Assembly: GCA_032622095.1 (NCBI GenBank)
Contig: CP136061.1
Location: 94,113,345 to 94,177,344, forward strand
DNA from: Siphonodentalium dalli
Lineage: Eukaryota > Mollusca > Scaphopoda > Gadilida > Siphonodentaliidae
Direction: 5' to 3'
DNA length: 64,000 nucleotides
Shown here: positions 46,455 through 59,148 of the stretch, piece by piece
Layout of the letters: each line of letters starts with the position of its first letter
How positions within the stretch are numbered: the stretch's first letter is position 1
Program-made: the position numbers and the translations under genes
The notes under the pieces: generated by a model
What the model saw: only the letters and a program-made list of their open reading frames with translations
Databases searched by the model: none
What the model was told of the DNA's origin: nothing

Positions 46455-48230
46455 TTAAACAACTGAATGGTGATTGTGAAACTTTCCTACATAGTAATGG
46501 GTCTTGAAAAAATATCTATAAAGACTATCCACTCAGTGTAAAATTCTGTCATGTTGCCAGACTAGCAGCCCACTATATATATAGGCCCTCACCACCCACC
46601 AATGTATTACTATTATTAATAAGATTTAAATTTGTGTGATAATATAAATTTGGGAATAAATTGAATAACTTAGTTTTGTTCAATCTCATAATTTTGTGGA
46701 TCATCTAGGTTTAGATTTGGTGTACCCAAGTGAACATTGGTCAGAACACAGTACGGTACCCAGGGCAATATGCAGAGCTGGTAAAAGTGTTCAGCAGTTG
46801 ACAATATATCACCTGACAGCATAAGAGCAACAATTAGATATTTTAGACAGCAATCGGCCAGGTTAAAATTGATGTATCAGATGTTCTCATAGGTTAATTT
46901 TTGAACTATTACATTTTTTTTTCACACCAAAAGTTGAATATTTCCCTATTTTTAGACTGAAATGGCCATCAGATGAAAAGTTAGGTTGGAAATGTTCAAG
47001 TTTAATTAGAGGGGGGGGGGGGTCCAATCCCAGATTGCCAGGAAATAAATCAACAAATCCCAGTTCCCAGGAAAAAAATATGCCATTTCCCAGTTCCCAG
47101 GAATTAAAAGCAAATCCCAGTTCCCAGTAAAAAAAAAAGTCAGTTCCCAGGAATTAAAATATTATATAGAGTATCGACAAAAATTACAATATTCACAAGT
47201 AATGTAGATCAATGTACATATCTTGTATTTTTATGCAATCTTATGATTTACTGGCTACTGTCTAGTCAATTGTACATCATTTTACATGACATAAAATGCG
47301 AACCTATATGCAAATCCATTGAACAGAATCAACAGATCACTCTTTACGCTGATCTACACCACAAATCAGGTATTCCCTAAATGTCCAGGTGATGTATGCA
47401 AATTCATGTGGTCTCAATATATCTAAGATGGTTTGTGATTTGAGATTGTACCCCATAACTGGAATGTTAGTATGAAAAACCAAGTCACAAACCAACTGAG
47501 AAATAGGAGACAACAATTAATGAACACAAGTCACCAGATACAACAGCTTAGATAGGCCAAGTGGTAAAACTCGTATAAATAAATGACTTTAAAATTACTG
47601 GATACCAGCAGACCTTGTTGGTAGTTGTTACAGATGCACGGTATCGACAACAGCTGAATACTTCTTACAGAGAACGTACATTAAAAAGAAATGGAAAAAA
47701 ACATGCCTGACTCATCTTTCATCACTGGAATACAATTCGGGTGTGTGCATTTTTGGGGAAATCAGTTCATAATTAGGTAAATAAAAATGGAAATCCCGAT
47801 TAATTGGGGATAATTGGTCCCGGAAAATAATTTCAACCTTTTCCGGGTTCCGGTGGAATTCTGTTCCCGATTCCCGAAAAATTAAACCTGATGATCCCAA
47901 TTCCCGAAAAATAAAAAGGGTCGATCCTGGTGTCCCGAAAATACCCGTTCCCACTCTAATTACATTTTCACATTTGCCCACTGACTGTGTGTGAAGGCCA
48001 TGCATCTTACTGAAACTTTTACCCAATAACCATGTGTTAGCTAATGGATAATAACAACCCAACCCAAAGTGAGTCTAGTGGTTGCAGGAATAATTAAGTG
48101 ACCAGTAAAATTGGTATATGACCTCAGTACATGACTTTATTCAAACAATGACTGCACGCATCTAAAATACAGCAACAATGGTACATTGAGATTGGAAAGT
48201 ATGCGAAGTTTACAGCTACATTAACCCTTC
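46455..48230. other. Intergenic, low-complexity repeats
   Basis: At 47030-47155 the motif CCAGTTCCCAGGAA recurs four to five times after a G-run (47010). At 47810-47960 ATTCCCGAAAAAT-type motifs recur. These may be parts of degenerate tandem elements. No gene was seen. Confidence 0.45.
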
Positions 48231-48234
48231 CATG

Positions 48235-48572
48235 ACAGGATGTTCCTGAAATTTTGCGAAAACCTTGTGCTAATGCATTCTCTTATTTGTGCAAGTCTCC
48301 CATAGGGAGCCTCGCATATATAAGAGCATACATTGGCCTAACAATATTTTCCTTGACCTTATAAGCCAGTGCATTCTCTTATATATGGGAGATTCGCATA
48401 TATAAGAGAATTCACTCACTCAGGATCTTTGATGCTGCACCAGCACAGCTCCCTTCATGAAATTATAGCGATAAATGGTGAAAATCCAGGTTCACTCCAA
48501 AGAGCAACTCCCTCATCATCCAATCTCTTGATCCCTATATCTCAATCGCTGTGAGTCTAAGAGTCAAAAGGG
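48235..48572. mobile_element. piggyBac-like MITE, relative of 21367-21750
   Basis: TTAA|CCCTTCCATGAC at the left and AAAAGGG|TTCT at the right (mutated flank). It contains the same AATGCATTCTCTTATTTGTG and CGCATATATAAGAG palindromes as the 21.4-kb copy. It ends 14 bp before the next MITE. Confidence 0.65.
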
Positions 48573-48586
48573 TTCTGCATTATTAA

Positions 48587-49055
48587 AGGTACTCAACCCG
48601 ATAAAACTCCTCTCAATTACTATTTCAATGGCTTCGGGGGTCAAAAATATTTGATTCGAGTCGAGGAAGTCACCCATCAAAGCTCAGATTTGTTAGATAT
48701 CGATTTTAGAAATCTATTATTTTTCATTATCGGGAATACTATCTGGCCCAGAACTCAGTCAAAATTGCGTTAAAATTACCACTTGATTTTAGAGTTATTC
48801 ATCCTTGTCTGTTTGAATAGATTTGGAGTACACATCCAGAGCAGATTACGGCAGTTAATGGTACTCGTCTCGAGAACATAACAAATTTGAAAAATCAATA
48901 TCTAATAACTCTGAGCTTTGTTTGATGGGTTCCTCGACTCGAATCAAATATTTTTTACCCCCAAAGCCAAAGAAATAGTAATATAGGACCCTCTGATCGG
49001 ATTGTTGTTGTTGGAATCTGTTGAGATGGGGACCCTCTTTACGGGTTGAGTACCT
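48587..49055 (-). mobile_element. TTAA-type MITE, AGGTACTCAA ends, 469 bp
   Basis: TTAA|AGGTACTCAACCCG at the left and GGGTTGAGTACCT|TTAA at the right. The interior is the reverse complement of 43926-44405 with few differences (for example the GTTGTTGTTGGAATCTGTTG segment). Confidence 0.8.
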
Positions 49056-50249
49056 TTAAAGATTCAGAAATGTATCTGTGAATCTCGTTAACATATCAGG
49101 TTATGGTAGCTATTAAAATTAATTATGCTGATGCCAAACTGGGCAGGGGATGAATAATTAGTATTGTGCAAGCAGACTTTCCAATATCTTTGCGGCATGT
49201 CAGGGCATGTGGGAAAAAAATGTTAAATTTGTTATGTATCTGACCAAATACTTGAACAACTTCAAGATAGAGAAAAAGAATGAGCCAAACAAAAACTGAA
49301 ATGGAGTTAAAATAATTTATTATCTATAATAATAAACAGAATGAATTTAAAAATATGGACAAATTTTGTTCTTATACCAATCATAAATATCGCATAAATA
49401 GCATGTTACTGTCAAGATCATAAGCCTTGTTAGTAAACAAAAGCCATATTATGATACAATACAGTACATAGTGTGCGTTATGTAAAACATACAAAAGCGG
49501 GGAGACCCCACTACTTCAACTTTGGTTAAAATTGCCACCAAATTATTTACAACATACCAATATAATGTTTGCTAATGCTTGCCAATCAAGATTTTGGTGC
49601 TGAATGGGTCACCATGAATCACTCTCTCCAAAAAATTGCCACTGTATTTCAGTGTTTTGCTTATCACACACTCTTAACGAGTTGTATATAAACAAATGCT
49701 GGGCTCACACAAAGTGGTGTTTTGTGGATAATATAACACTGATACTATCGTTATATTATACTATTATTAATTTATTCTTGTAAAAATTCATAATTTGGTA
49801 ACTTTATTTCTAAATTATAACCCACAATGAAGGCCATCTGTATCTTTAAACAAACTTGAAGTCAGTAAATGTTTTCTGAACAAAGATCAATAGTTGATTT
49901 ATGTAAAATATGTATGTTTTACATGTAGCAATAAGTTTTATTATATTTAGCAGGGGTAATCCAGACAGCAAGTTATGATATGATTATATAACCAATAGAC
50001 ATATGAAGTGCTAATTCCACAGCCAGTTTTGGGGCGGGGCATTGCTGTTGTAAACGAGAGGTGTGATTGTCCCAATGCGACTAGGGCCACTATTAAAAAT
50101 ATCTGTGTTTGTCCACTCCCGACCATAGATTTTGGAAGTGGGTAGGTAGGTAGGTAAATATCTTTATTTTTTTTCATTAGACCTGATATTTATACCATGT
50201 TATAATTTTCCCATATAAAACATATCACAAATATCATGATTCGGCATGC
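49056..50249. other. Intergenic
   Basis: A repeat piece at 49668-49740 is related to 22960-23060 (inverted). A segment at about 50100-50125 with TGTTTGTCCACTCCCGACC is mirrored at about 52095-52120. No gene was seen; minus-strand open frames here lack features. Confidence 0.4.
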
Positions 50250-50255
50250 TTTATT
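50250..50255 (-). terminator. Polyadenylation signal AATAAA on minus strand
   Basis: On the minus strand, CAAATAAAGC lies about 40 nt after the stop codon of the Cys-rich frame ending at 50292. The spacing suits a short 3'UTR. Confidence 0.45.
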
Positions 50256-50291
50256 TGACTAGTTATGTTGCTGAAACTTGTCATTAGGACT

Positions 50292-50516
50292 TTATCTTGG
50301 ACTCCTCTTTGGGATCTCCTTGTGAATTTCTGCACATTTCTTGCACACTGGCAGCACCACCTTGTATCTCTTTAATATGTCGGGGTCCCTTGTGCAATTA
50401 GGCCCACAGCAGTGACAGCAGATGTCCAGACTCTCTTGCGAAGAATAAAACGCAAGTTCAACATGAGCTTCACAAGATTGTTGTTCAATTGACATGTATA
50501 TCAAGGGTCGGGGCAC
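50292..50516 (-). CDS. Small Cys-rich ORF or terminal exon, unrecognised
   Basis: The reading frame can begin at an ATG eight codons in (MSIEQQSCEAHVELAF) or be a terminal exon. Its C-terminal half carries CCHCCGPNC, then YKVVLPVCKKCAEIHKEI, with CxxC pairs that could bind zinc, and ends KRSPR. The composition and the polyadenylation signal directly downstream suggest a real 3' end rather than a chance frame. I do not recognise the family. The upstream minus-strand frame at 50901-51257 may belong to the same gene. Confidence 0.4.
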   Translation of the reverse strand: MPRPLIYMSIEQQSCEAHVELAFYSSQESLDICCHCCGPNCTRDPDILKRYKVVLPVCKKCAEIHKEIPKRSPR

Positions 50517-50900
50517 ACATGGCAGGATCGATGCATGTATCCCAGATTTTTAGTTAGAAGATAGGGGCAGTTACATTTAGGCGTGTGGGGTGGCCTGACA
50601 GTGTTTCTCAGATTTTATTCATTGAACACATGGTCTTACAACTTACATCCAGAGTGGTGTCATCTGAGTCTCCAGTCACCAGCGTTGGAGCATGCCTGCT
50701 GCTGCCGTGAAACCTTCAAAATATTCTTAGTTCAAGCTATATACAAGCCGGAATGGAACAAGAACTGGGTATGCGTCGCGGTGGGATTGGTTGGGACAGG
50801 GTGGGGGAGGAATATAAAGTGGACACCCCATGGCATATTTGTGACATATAGTCAAAGAAAGGTTGGAGTAATAATAGCACAATTTAACTCAATCATTTTT

Positions 50901-51257
50901 TTAATCATTTTTTTTTAATTTATTAATTTTAATAATAATATATTTATCATTAAGATTCATGTTTTCCTTTGGAAGAAATTTGGGCAGAACCTTTTCTTTT
51001 GATGTTCCCAAAAGCATATCAAAAGTATTAGTGCGCTGATCCTTCCTGTTTTGTGCTGTTTCACTTTCAAGCACTGTCTCAATCAGTGTAAATTTCACAA
51101 ATTTGAGTATTTTTTCTAAGTCCAAAGCAATCTGAATGGGTTCTTTACACACAGGAGTAAAGATATCTAGGTCCCTGAAACTTCAACTCAATTCCACTTC
51201 CACACTGGAAGGCTCACATTCCGCATCGCTGGACACTTCGTTCAATAAATGTCCCAT
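50901..51257 (-). CDS. Possible 5' coding part of the same minus-strand gene
   Basis: ATG at 51257 opens MGHLLNEVSSDAECEPSSVE. An in-frame TGA follows at 51183-51185, after which the same frame stays open for about 90 codons (FRDLDIFTPVCKEP, ..FDMLLGTSKEKVLPKF, then an AT-rich end). GC and CpG content rises just upstream (51340-51960), as a promoter might. The TGA means it is broken, misassembled, or spliced around (TTTCAG|GGACC lies just after it). No family was recognised. Confidence 0.3.
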
Positions 51258-53584
51258 GCTAATCAGCTAATGATTATATTTTGAACTAAAACGCAAGTTT
51301 GCACGGGCTGTTTAGTCTTAGAAAATAATGTTCTTTTTATTACCGACACACAAAGTGTCACAAGTTTCTGAGAAACTTTCTCTTAATCGAGAGCGGTTGT
51401 GTTGTCTCCGATTTCAGACGCATTGTTCATCTATTTTGGGAATGTTTTCTGCGGTCGCAGACGACCTTGACAGCCGCGATCATTCGGCTCATTTCGGCCG
51501 ATTCCGTAACGTAAACGACTCGATTATACACACGGAGTAGTTCCGATGAGCCGGTACCGGATGTAGAAAAAGTACGGGGTAATATGTTCCGGACGGCAAA
51601 GGATTGCCGTTAAGAGGGAACGGGTTAGTAACCAGGGCTTACCTGACGCCAAGCATACACTTTAGGCGTCAGGGAACAGCTAGTGACCTCGACCTTTCGC
51701 CAATGACCCTTGACCTATCCAACGTGGTAAACAAACTTCACCATTGTTTTCGAAAAACGTGTTATCAACCCGGAAGTCAGTGTTCGTGTTAGTTAATGTC
51801 ATCCCAACAAAGCGCCGGTAGATGTCGAGGGGCGGAGCTTAATCTTAAATTAAGATGGCCGCAGCTGTTATCAGACGTCTATTGGAACAAGACGGCTGTC
51901 AATCAAGACTAACGGGTTAGCCGCAATCGTCACCGATTGTACCGAGGATTCCGATTATACATTCCGAGGAATCGACGGAAAGTACCGAGGATTCCGATTG
52001 TACCGAGGATTCCAATTTTGACAAACAAAAAAACAAAAACAATTTTAGGGAAGTGCAATAAAAATATTTCGGTCGGGGGGGGGGGGGGGGGGGTAAAAAT
52101 GAGTCGGTCGGGAGTGGACAAACAAACCTCTTTTTAATGTCGGCCTAAGGAACCCCCCCCCCCCTGGAGTTTTTAAAACACTAAGATGTTTCATATATCG
52201 GTAAACAATTAGTTAAAATAATAAAATAACACATTCCCATTGCAGGCGCAAACCCTAACTCCTAACCCTTATCCTAAACCTATTGACCGAAAATTGTAGG
52301 AATAAAAGCTCAGACAAAATTATGCATGTTGCGAAAGTGTTCCAAAAGTCGAAAAACGGGAATGACTCCACACAAAAAAGTCGGGCAGACATCATAATCG
52401 CAGTGCACAGGTTCCCATGGTACTAAATATATGTGCCAAGTTAAAAAACATTGATCTAAAAATGTAGGAATAAAAGCTCTGACAAAATATTTCTATGTCA
52501 AAAAAGAGGTGGGACCAGGGATGACGGAGAAAGGGGCATGCTGGGACACTTGCCACCCTCGCCTCGGCCCAGGGGAGACCAGTGGGCATATTCATGTGCC
52601 CACCTGATTGATTTGCCACTTGCCCTTTGGTGCTTCCAGCATCCCTGGGTGGGACTAAGGTATTACCCTAGTATTCAATATGTTATTCCAATGAAGTAGC
52701 AATCAGGATAATTATAAGTCGAAAAATGGTCATAACACAGTCAAAAATGTTTGGACCAAACTCCAAATCACAGGTACACAGGATGCCATGATGATTGACC
52801 CCTGTAGAAAATTTGATTAAAATTGAACTAGAAAATTCTGAGAAAACAGACAGACACCCCAACAGATGACTAGACGGTGAACCCCCCCCCCCCCCCCCAA
52901 CTCATTATAGGGATAGGGAGTATAATGATTGAGAATCCATTATTTACCAAAGCTACTAAATTTATCGATTCAATGTCAGCACAGATGGACCAGCAAGGGA
53001 TTTCTCTTAAAAATTATACCACCAATGCCCCTCAAGTCTCTGAATTTTAAGATAGCTGAAGCGGTAATTTCCAGGGTTGATATAGTGTGATCAAAGTGGA
53101 ATAGCAGAAATCCTTGCCCGATTAAGTTACAGCTGAAATGTTCTTTCGGACACAAATTTCCAAGTCAAACAAGGGCTGTAACTCTTGTAAAAAATTTATG
53201 GACAAAACCCAAAGAATTTGGATATCTTTTCCCCCAACCTGTGCAATTACCATGCCGAAGGACAACGGAATCCAATAATAAAGACATCCACATCGTAATG
53301 TTTGTTATGGACGCGTTGACAGGTTTTACAATAAATCTAGCAAAGGACAATAACTAGAAAAAACGTGCACTATGTGGAGATCCTTTCCACAATGCTGGTC
53401 TACCATACTAAAGGACATCCAAAATCGACCATCGATATTTGAGCTGTGTTGTGAAATCTTAGTTACAGACAGGCAGATGGAAGGAAGGACGGCCAGACGA
53501 AGGTCTCATCTTCATTCCACCAAATCCTCCTTTGGATGTCGGGGCATAATAACATTCAAGTCTGACCATTATTATTATTGGAAA
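51258..53584. other. Intergenic, GC-richer then repeat-rich
   Basis: 51340-51960 is relatively CpG-rich. Homopolymer runs occur at 52075-52094 (G), 52154-52164 (C) and 52880-52898 (C). From about 52670 to 53520 the text 'GGCTGTAACTCTTGT / CCATAACTCTGG' resembles dispersed molluscan repeat sequence, with a relative at 54950-55270. No gene was seen. Confidence 0.45.
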
Positions 53585-54900
53585 TCTATACTATATATTT
53601 TGAGACTTCGTATATATGTATGTGTGTGTGTACTTCATAGAATCCAAAACGCGTGTAAAGATTGAGCTCAAACTTCCTATGTAAGTGTCAAATCTCACCG
53701 ACACGACCGTGGTCGCGATTTAGAGAAGCTCAGAGCACCCGTTCTCCAATCTCAAATCACCGCAAAGGCACGGCGGGGGTTAATCAAGTGATTATTTAAT
53801 GAGCGTTTGTTTTTGACGCATCTCTATAAAGAGCGTCTGTTTCCCATTCAACGTTATTCGCATCTGCAGAGTTATACGGGAACGCAAACGTTATCGCTCG
53901 AAATTTATTCCCTGCGAGCACGGATGGCGCGCTTTGATTTTACAGTATATACCTTCGGTATATACCGAAATCATCCCAGATAATCACGAATATAGCATCA
54001 GATTTCTCCCCAGATATACCGTTATAAAGCTACTGGAATCTGCCAATCTACGGGAAATTCCAGGGAATGCCGATTGAGCTCAAACTTGCTACCTACGGGA
54101 AGTGTCATATATATGAGTGTGTCCTTTATAGACTCTAACCGATTGAGCTCAAACTTGCTAAATAAGAAAATAGCCCCCAAGCCGTAAATATCAACAACAA
54201 CAATATTGCTACCTACGGGGAGCAACGTTATTAGCATCTGCAGAATTATGCAGAGAGAAAGTGCTTTCCTATTTTTAGAACGCAACACATGTTTACATCG
54301 CGTTGGTGATTGAGGTTCACAACGGGGTTAATTGACTGTCCGCTCTTTGCGACGATGAGGTTCACGGCGGGGACTATTGACCAACACTCACAATTTCGTC
54401 TTTTGCATCAGATACCAACACCTCGACCGATCGGGACGAAACTTGGTACGTGAGTGTAGTTTGACCAGGTGGTCGTCGCTGTCGTATTGCCGAGCCCGTG
54501 CGACGCCCGTGCAGCCCATGCGCAGACGAGATCTCGGAAACGGGTGGAGCTATCGATATGAAATTTGCTATGTGAATGTATCTTGCGCCGGGTACAAATT
54601 TTATCGGGTCGCCGAGCCCGTGCGACGCCCGTGCAGCGCATGCGCAGACGAGATCTCGGAAACGGGTGGAGCTATCGACTTGAAATTTGGCATGTGAATG
54701 TATCTTGCGTCGGCTACAAATTTTCATGCGCAGACCAGGTCTCGGAAACTGGTGGAGCTACCGGGTACAAATTTTTCTTATTGAAACGCGTGGAGCTAAA
54801 AATTAAAAAAATATATATAAAAATGTCATGTTTCGGACAAGCCGCCGGTGGCGGGCTAACCTGCTAGACGAATGCCGCCAGTGGCGGGCTAACCTGCTAG
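53585..54900 (+). mobile_element. Non-autonomous Helitron A, 1316 bp
   Basis: The 5' end is A|TCTATACTATATATTTTGAG. The 3' end is a CCGCCAGTGGCGG hairpin, 13 nt and CTAG, followed by T, so it inserted between A and T without target duplication, as Helitrons do. A second complete 3' end (CCGCCGGTGGCGG hairpin and CTAG at 54864-54867) lies 33 bp inside. It has no Rep/helicase gene. The reverse complement at 57833-59148 has the same length and, wherever I compared it, the same sequence. Confidence 0.85.
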
Positions 54901-56947
54901 TACAATATAAAATGACTACAGAATGAAAATTCAATATACTTCTGAGTCCAAAAAGGGCCATAACTCTGGTAGCAGTGAAGGGGACAAATAGTCAGTGGGT
55001 ATCCTCCCCCTAAACTGGGATATCAACACACCAAAGCACAACCATATCTGATGATCATTGCCCGAATTACAAGCTGATATGTTCGTAGAGACAAAATATA
55101 CAAATTTCCAAGTCTTAAACAAGGACCGTACATAACTCTGGTAAAAATTAATTGACGAAACCCGAAATATGTTAGTATTATCCACCCACAAACTGTGCTA
55201 TCACCATGCCAAATTATTAATACCCAAGGTGATGTATTCTGAAGTATGGACAGACGTACAGATGGATGGAAGTACAGAATGGAATATCAACAACGGCATT
55301 GGACACTCTTTTGAAAGCACACCCGATGGCGAACTTTATATTATATATTACGTCAATATCAGGCAAAGGTACTAGGGCTGAAGTGTTAAAGTATCTTACT
55401 GATACCTCCTCTCCCAATCACCAATGCAGACTTATTACATTGAGTATGACAAACATGAAATCCATTGATCAAATGACCCAATTTAATGCTGATATATCTA
55501 AAGATAAACAAAGAAGGATAACTTTAGAGAAGTAAAAATCCTCTTCTGAAAGCAGTCATGATGTTGAACCTCCGTAACAAATTTCATTCAGATCTGTTGA
55601 CCTTTGAATGAGATTATACAGTACCCCCAAAACGAATCAGCCTCATTCAGCTCATTGCGGCGATTGGTCCACTCAAAATTGAGGATCTCGGCAGCAATCC
55701 CCGACATCTAAAAGCGCCATTTTTGCGTGGAAAGGATTATAATCTCATGCCCATTGAAACTTTTGTCGCCGCGAGTTGCTGCAAATGCTACCAACACCAC
55801 AAATAGATGATTTTATATATGTTGGACTTATTTGTTGTACGGCATACATGTACATGTACTTACATGTACATGTATATACCGTGCAGATCTACAGTGAAGC
55901 CATTTGCTGAAGTAAACTTGGCCATGGCAAAGGATTTCCGTAACAGACTGCCGAAGCCAAAAAATCTGAATTAAAAGGGCTGGAAGTATAGACATAATCA
56001 TAGTCTATGAAGCTTAGAAATATATTGCCCCAGACCCCTGCACAGATTTCAACCGAATTTGGTGTGGTGACTCTGGATACCGCTGCAGATGTTATTTTAA
56101 AAGGATCTTTTTCTTCAAAATTTCAAATTAAAAATAATTTTGATTCTTTTTTTTTTTTTTCATTTTTAAATGGAGCAAGTAGTTCAATCTAAAAAAAATG
56201 CATTTATAACATCCGTCAGGATAACCCAAGTCACCGCACCAAATTTTATTGAAATCGGGTCTGGAAGAAAAATTGCGGACATACAAACAATGAAACCATC
56301 CTTGCGTTGTTCATAGTGTTCCGGCATATTGCGGTGAATCACTTCAATTCGTGGTGGAAAATTGGATGTTGGCAAATTGCTGTGATTTCTCACTTAAAAA
56401 AGGCCTGCCGCATTGAGCAGGATGAGACACCTTCATCTTGGGGGCACTGTAACTGGATAGACAGAAAACCACTACTTTCAGGTGAAATTAAGGACTCTAG
56501 AATGGAAAATGCTAACACTGAAATTGGGGGCTCATTTTTGCTCCGGAAGCCAAACATCCATACCAAATTTCATTCGGTATGTCATCCAATAATTCATAGC
56601 CGAGATGAATGCCTGGATGAGCAGACAGACAGACATATACATATAGAAAAATCAACCAGTATACATGTACATGTATCTCCCATTTCTTGTGTGGTTACTT
56701 TAGTTGTCATCTGTCTCTGTTCTGAAAGGGTAAATAGCATGATTACCTAATAATAAATTACCTATCAATATAATATTACTAGAAGTCAAGCAATCAGAAT
56801 AAGTTGAATATTGGAATTTAAGACCTGTTGTCAATTATAATCCATAGTAAAATGCATGAAGCTAAAAATTAGTCATTTCTAAAGGCAAAATCTTCCTTTT
56901 TTCTAACAACGCACTCAATATGCGAGCATGTTTCATTTTATATAGAA
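54901..56947. other. Spacer between inverted Helitrons, repeat-derived
   Basis: It includes a dispersed-repeat copy (54950-55270), a TACATGTACATGTACTTACA tract at about 55845-55875, and sequence of the type 'CCAAATTTCATTCGGTATG..CAGACAGACAGAC' (about 56220-56640) typical of degenerate mobile elements. The 89- and 147-codon open frames show no domains. Confidence 0.45.
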
Positions 56948-57832
56948 CTAGCAGGTTAGCCTGCCACTGGTGTGGTTGGTCAGAAACATGACATTTTGTA
57001 AATTATTTTGTTTTTTTTAATTTTGTAATATTTTAATTTATAATAATTTAATTTTTTGTTAAATTTAATTTAATTGATTTTTTTTTTGTTTTTTTTTGTT
57101 TTTAATTTTTTTTTAAATTAATTGAATTGATTTCTTTTTTAATTTAATTGTTTTTTTATTTTTAAATTTTTTTATTTTTAAATTTTTTAATTGAATTTTT
57201 TTTTTTTTAATGAGTTAATTCTGCCTTTTTCGGGCAGAAAAACTGACCCGCTGAAATCCCCCCTTCCTAGGAACGACAGACATAAGAATCACACAATACG
57301 CATTTTTTGTTTTTCAATGAGTTAATTCTGCCTTTTAATCAAGAGAAATTATGGTACCCGTCCCTAAAAGAGGTATGATTTAAGGTACATCGAGCAGAAA
57401 AAACTGACCCGATGAAAATTTCCCCCGTTCCAAGGAACTACAGACATAAGAATCACACAACACGCATTATTTGTTTTGCAATGAGTTCATTCTGCCTTTT
57501 TAATCGAGATAAATGCATTTGGCGTTTTGCATACATAGTTTCATACGCATGGGTAACCGTTTAGCAACATCGATGGTAATAAAGAGCATTAGTCAGTAAA
57601 CAACTCCAAACATGGTCAATATAAAGATTGTTGATGCCTTAAGTGCCATTTGCGGTGATTTTGATGATTGGGAGTGGAGAATGGGTGCTCAGAGCTTGTC
57701 CAAAATGCGACGGTTTTTACCCTTATTTACGAAATTGAGCTCGATCTGCGCAGCCGTTTTCGATTCTATAAAGTATCCACATAGACACATATATACACAC
57801 ATATATACGGAGTTCTCAAAATATATAGTAGA
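56948..57832 (-). mobile_element. Non-autonomous Helitron B, 885 bp
   Basis: Read on the minus strand, it starts TCTACTATATATTTTGAG at 57832 and ends in AACCTGCTAG at 56948, followed by T. Its 3' hairpin is diverged (CACACCAGTGGCAGG). An AT-rich interior (57000-57200) precedes a GGGCAGAAAAACTGACCCG block that is shared with copy D. It abuts copy C without a gap. Confidence 0.7.
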
Positions 57833-59148
57833 CTAGCAGGTTAGCCCGCCACTGGCGGCATTCGTCTAGCAGGTTAGCCCGCCACCGGCGGCTTGTCCGA
57901 AACATGACATTTTTATATATATTTTTTTAATTTTTAGCTCCACGCGTTTCAATAAGAAAAATTTGTACCCGGTAGCTCCACCAGTTTCCGAGACCTGGTC
58001 TGCGCATGAAAATTTGTAGCCGACGCAAGATACATTCACATGCCAAATTTCAAGTCGATAGCTCCACCCGTTTCCGAGATCTCGTCTGCGCATGCGCTGC
58101 ACGGGCGTCGCACGGGCTCGGCGACCCGATAAAATTTGTACCCGGCGCAAGATACATTCACATAGCAAATTTCATATCGATAGCTCCACCCGTTTCCGAG
58201 ATCTCGTCTGCGCATGGGCTGCACGGGCGTCGCACGGGCTCGGCAATACGACAGCGACGACCACCTGGTCAAACTACACTCACGTACCAAGTTTCGTCCC
58301 GATCGGTCGAGGTGTTGGTATCTGATGCAAAAGACGAAATTGTGAGTGTTGGTCAATAGTCCCCGCCGTGAACCTCATCGTCGCAAAGAGCGGACAGTCA
58401 ATTAACCCCGTTGTGAACCTCAATCACCAACGCGATGTAAACATGTGTTGCGTTCTAAAAATAGGAAAGCACTTTCTCTCTGCATAATTCTGCAGATGCT
58501 AATAACGTTGCTCCCCGTAGGTAGCAATATTGTTGTTGTTGATATTTACGGCTTGGGGGCTATTTTCTTATTTAGCAAGTTTGAGCTCAATCGGTTAGAG
58601 TCTATAAAGGACACACTCATATATATGACACTTCCCGTAGGTAGCAAGTTTGAGCTCAATCGGCATTCCCTGGAATTTCCCGTAGATTGGCAGATTCCAG
58701 TAGCTTTATAACGGTATATCTGGGGAGAAATCTGATGCTATATTCGTGATTATCTGGGATGATTTCGGTATATACCGAAGGTATATACTGTAAAATCAAA
58801 GCGCGCCATCCGTGCTCGCAGGGAATAAATTTCGAGCGATAACGTTTGCGTTCCCGTATAACTCTGCAGATGCGAATAACGTTGAATGGGAAACAGACGC
58901 TCTTTATAGAGATGCGTCAAAAACAAACGCTCATTAAATAATCACTTGATTAACCCCCGCCGTGCCTTTGCGGTGATTTGAGATTGGAGAACGGGTGCTC
59001 TGAGCTTCTCTAAATCGCGACCACGGTCGTGTCGGTGAGATTTGACACTTACATAGGAAGTTTGAGCTCAATCTTTACACGCGTTTTGGATTCTATGAAG
59101 TACACACACACATACATATATACGAAGTCTCAAAATATATAGTATAGA
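57833..59148 (-). mobile_element. Non-autonomous Helitron C, 1316 bp, identical to A
   Basis: This is the reverse complement of copy A, with equal length, both tandem 3' ends preserved (57833 and 57866), and four derived open frames that translate identically in both copies. Its TC end at 59147-59148 touches the CTAG end of D, and its CTAG end touches the TC end of B. Confidence 0.85.

Noticed and set aside
54374-58359. Pairs of identical frames of 77-117 codons in two places
   Set aside because: They are identical because Helitron copies A and C are identical, not because of conserved proteins. All lie inside non-coding Helitron sequence.
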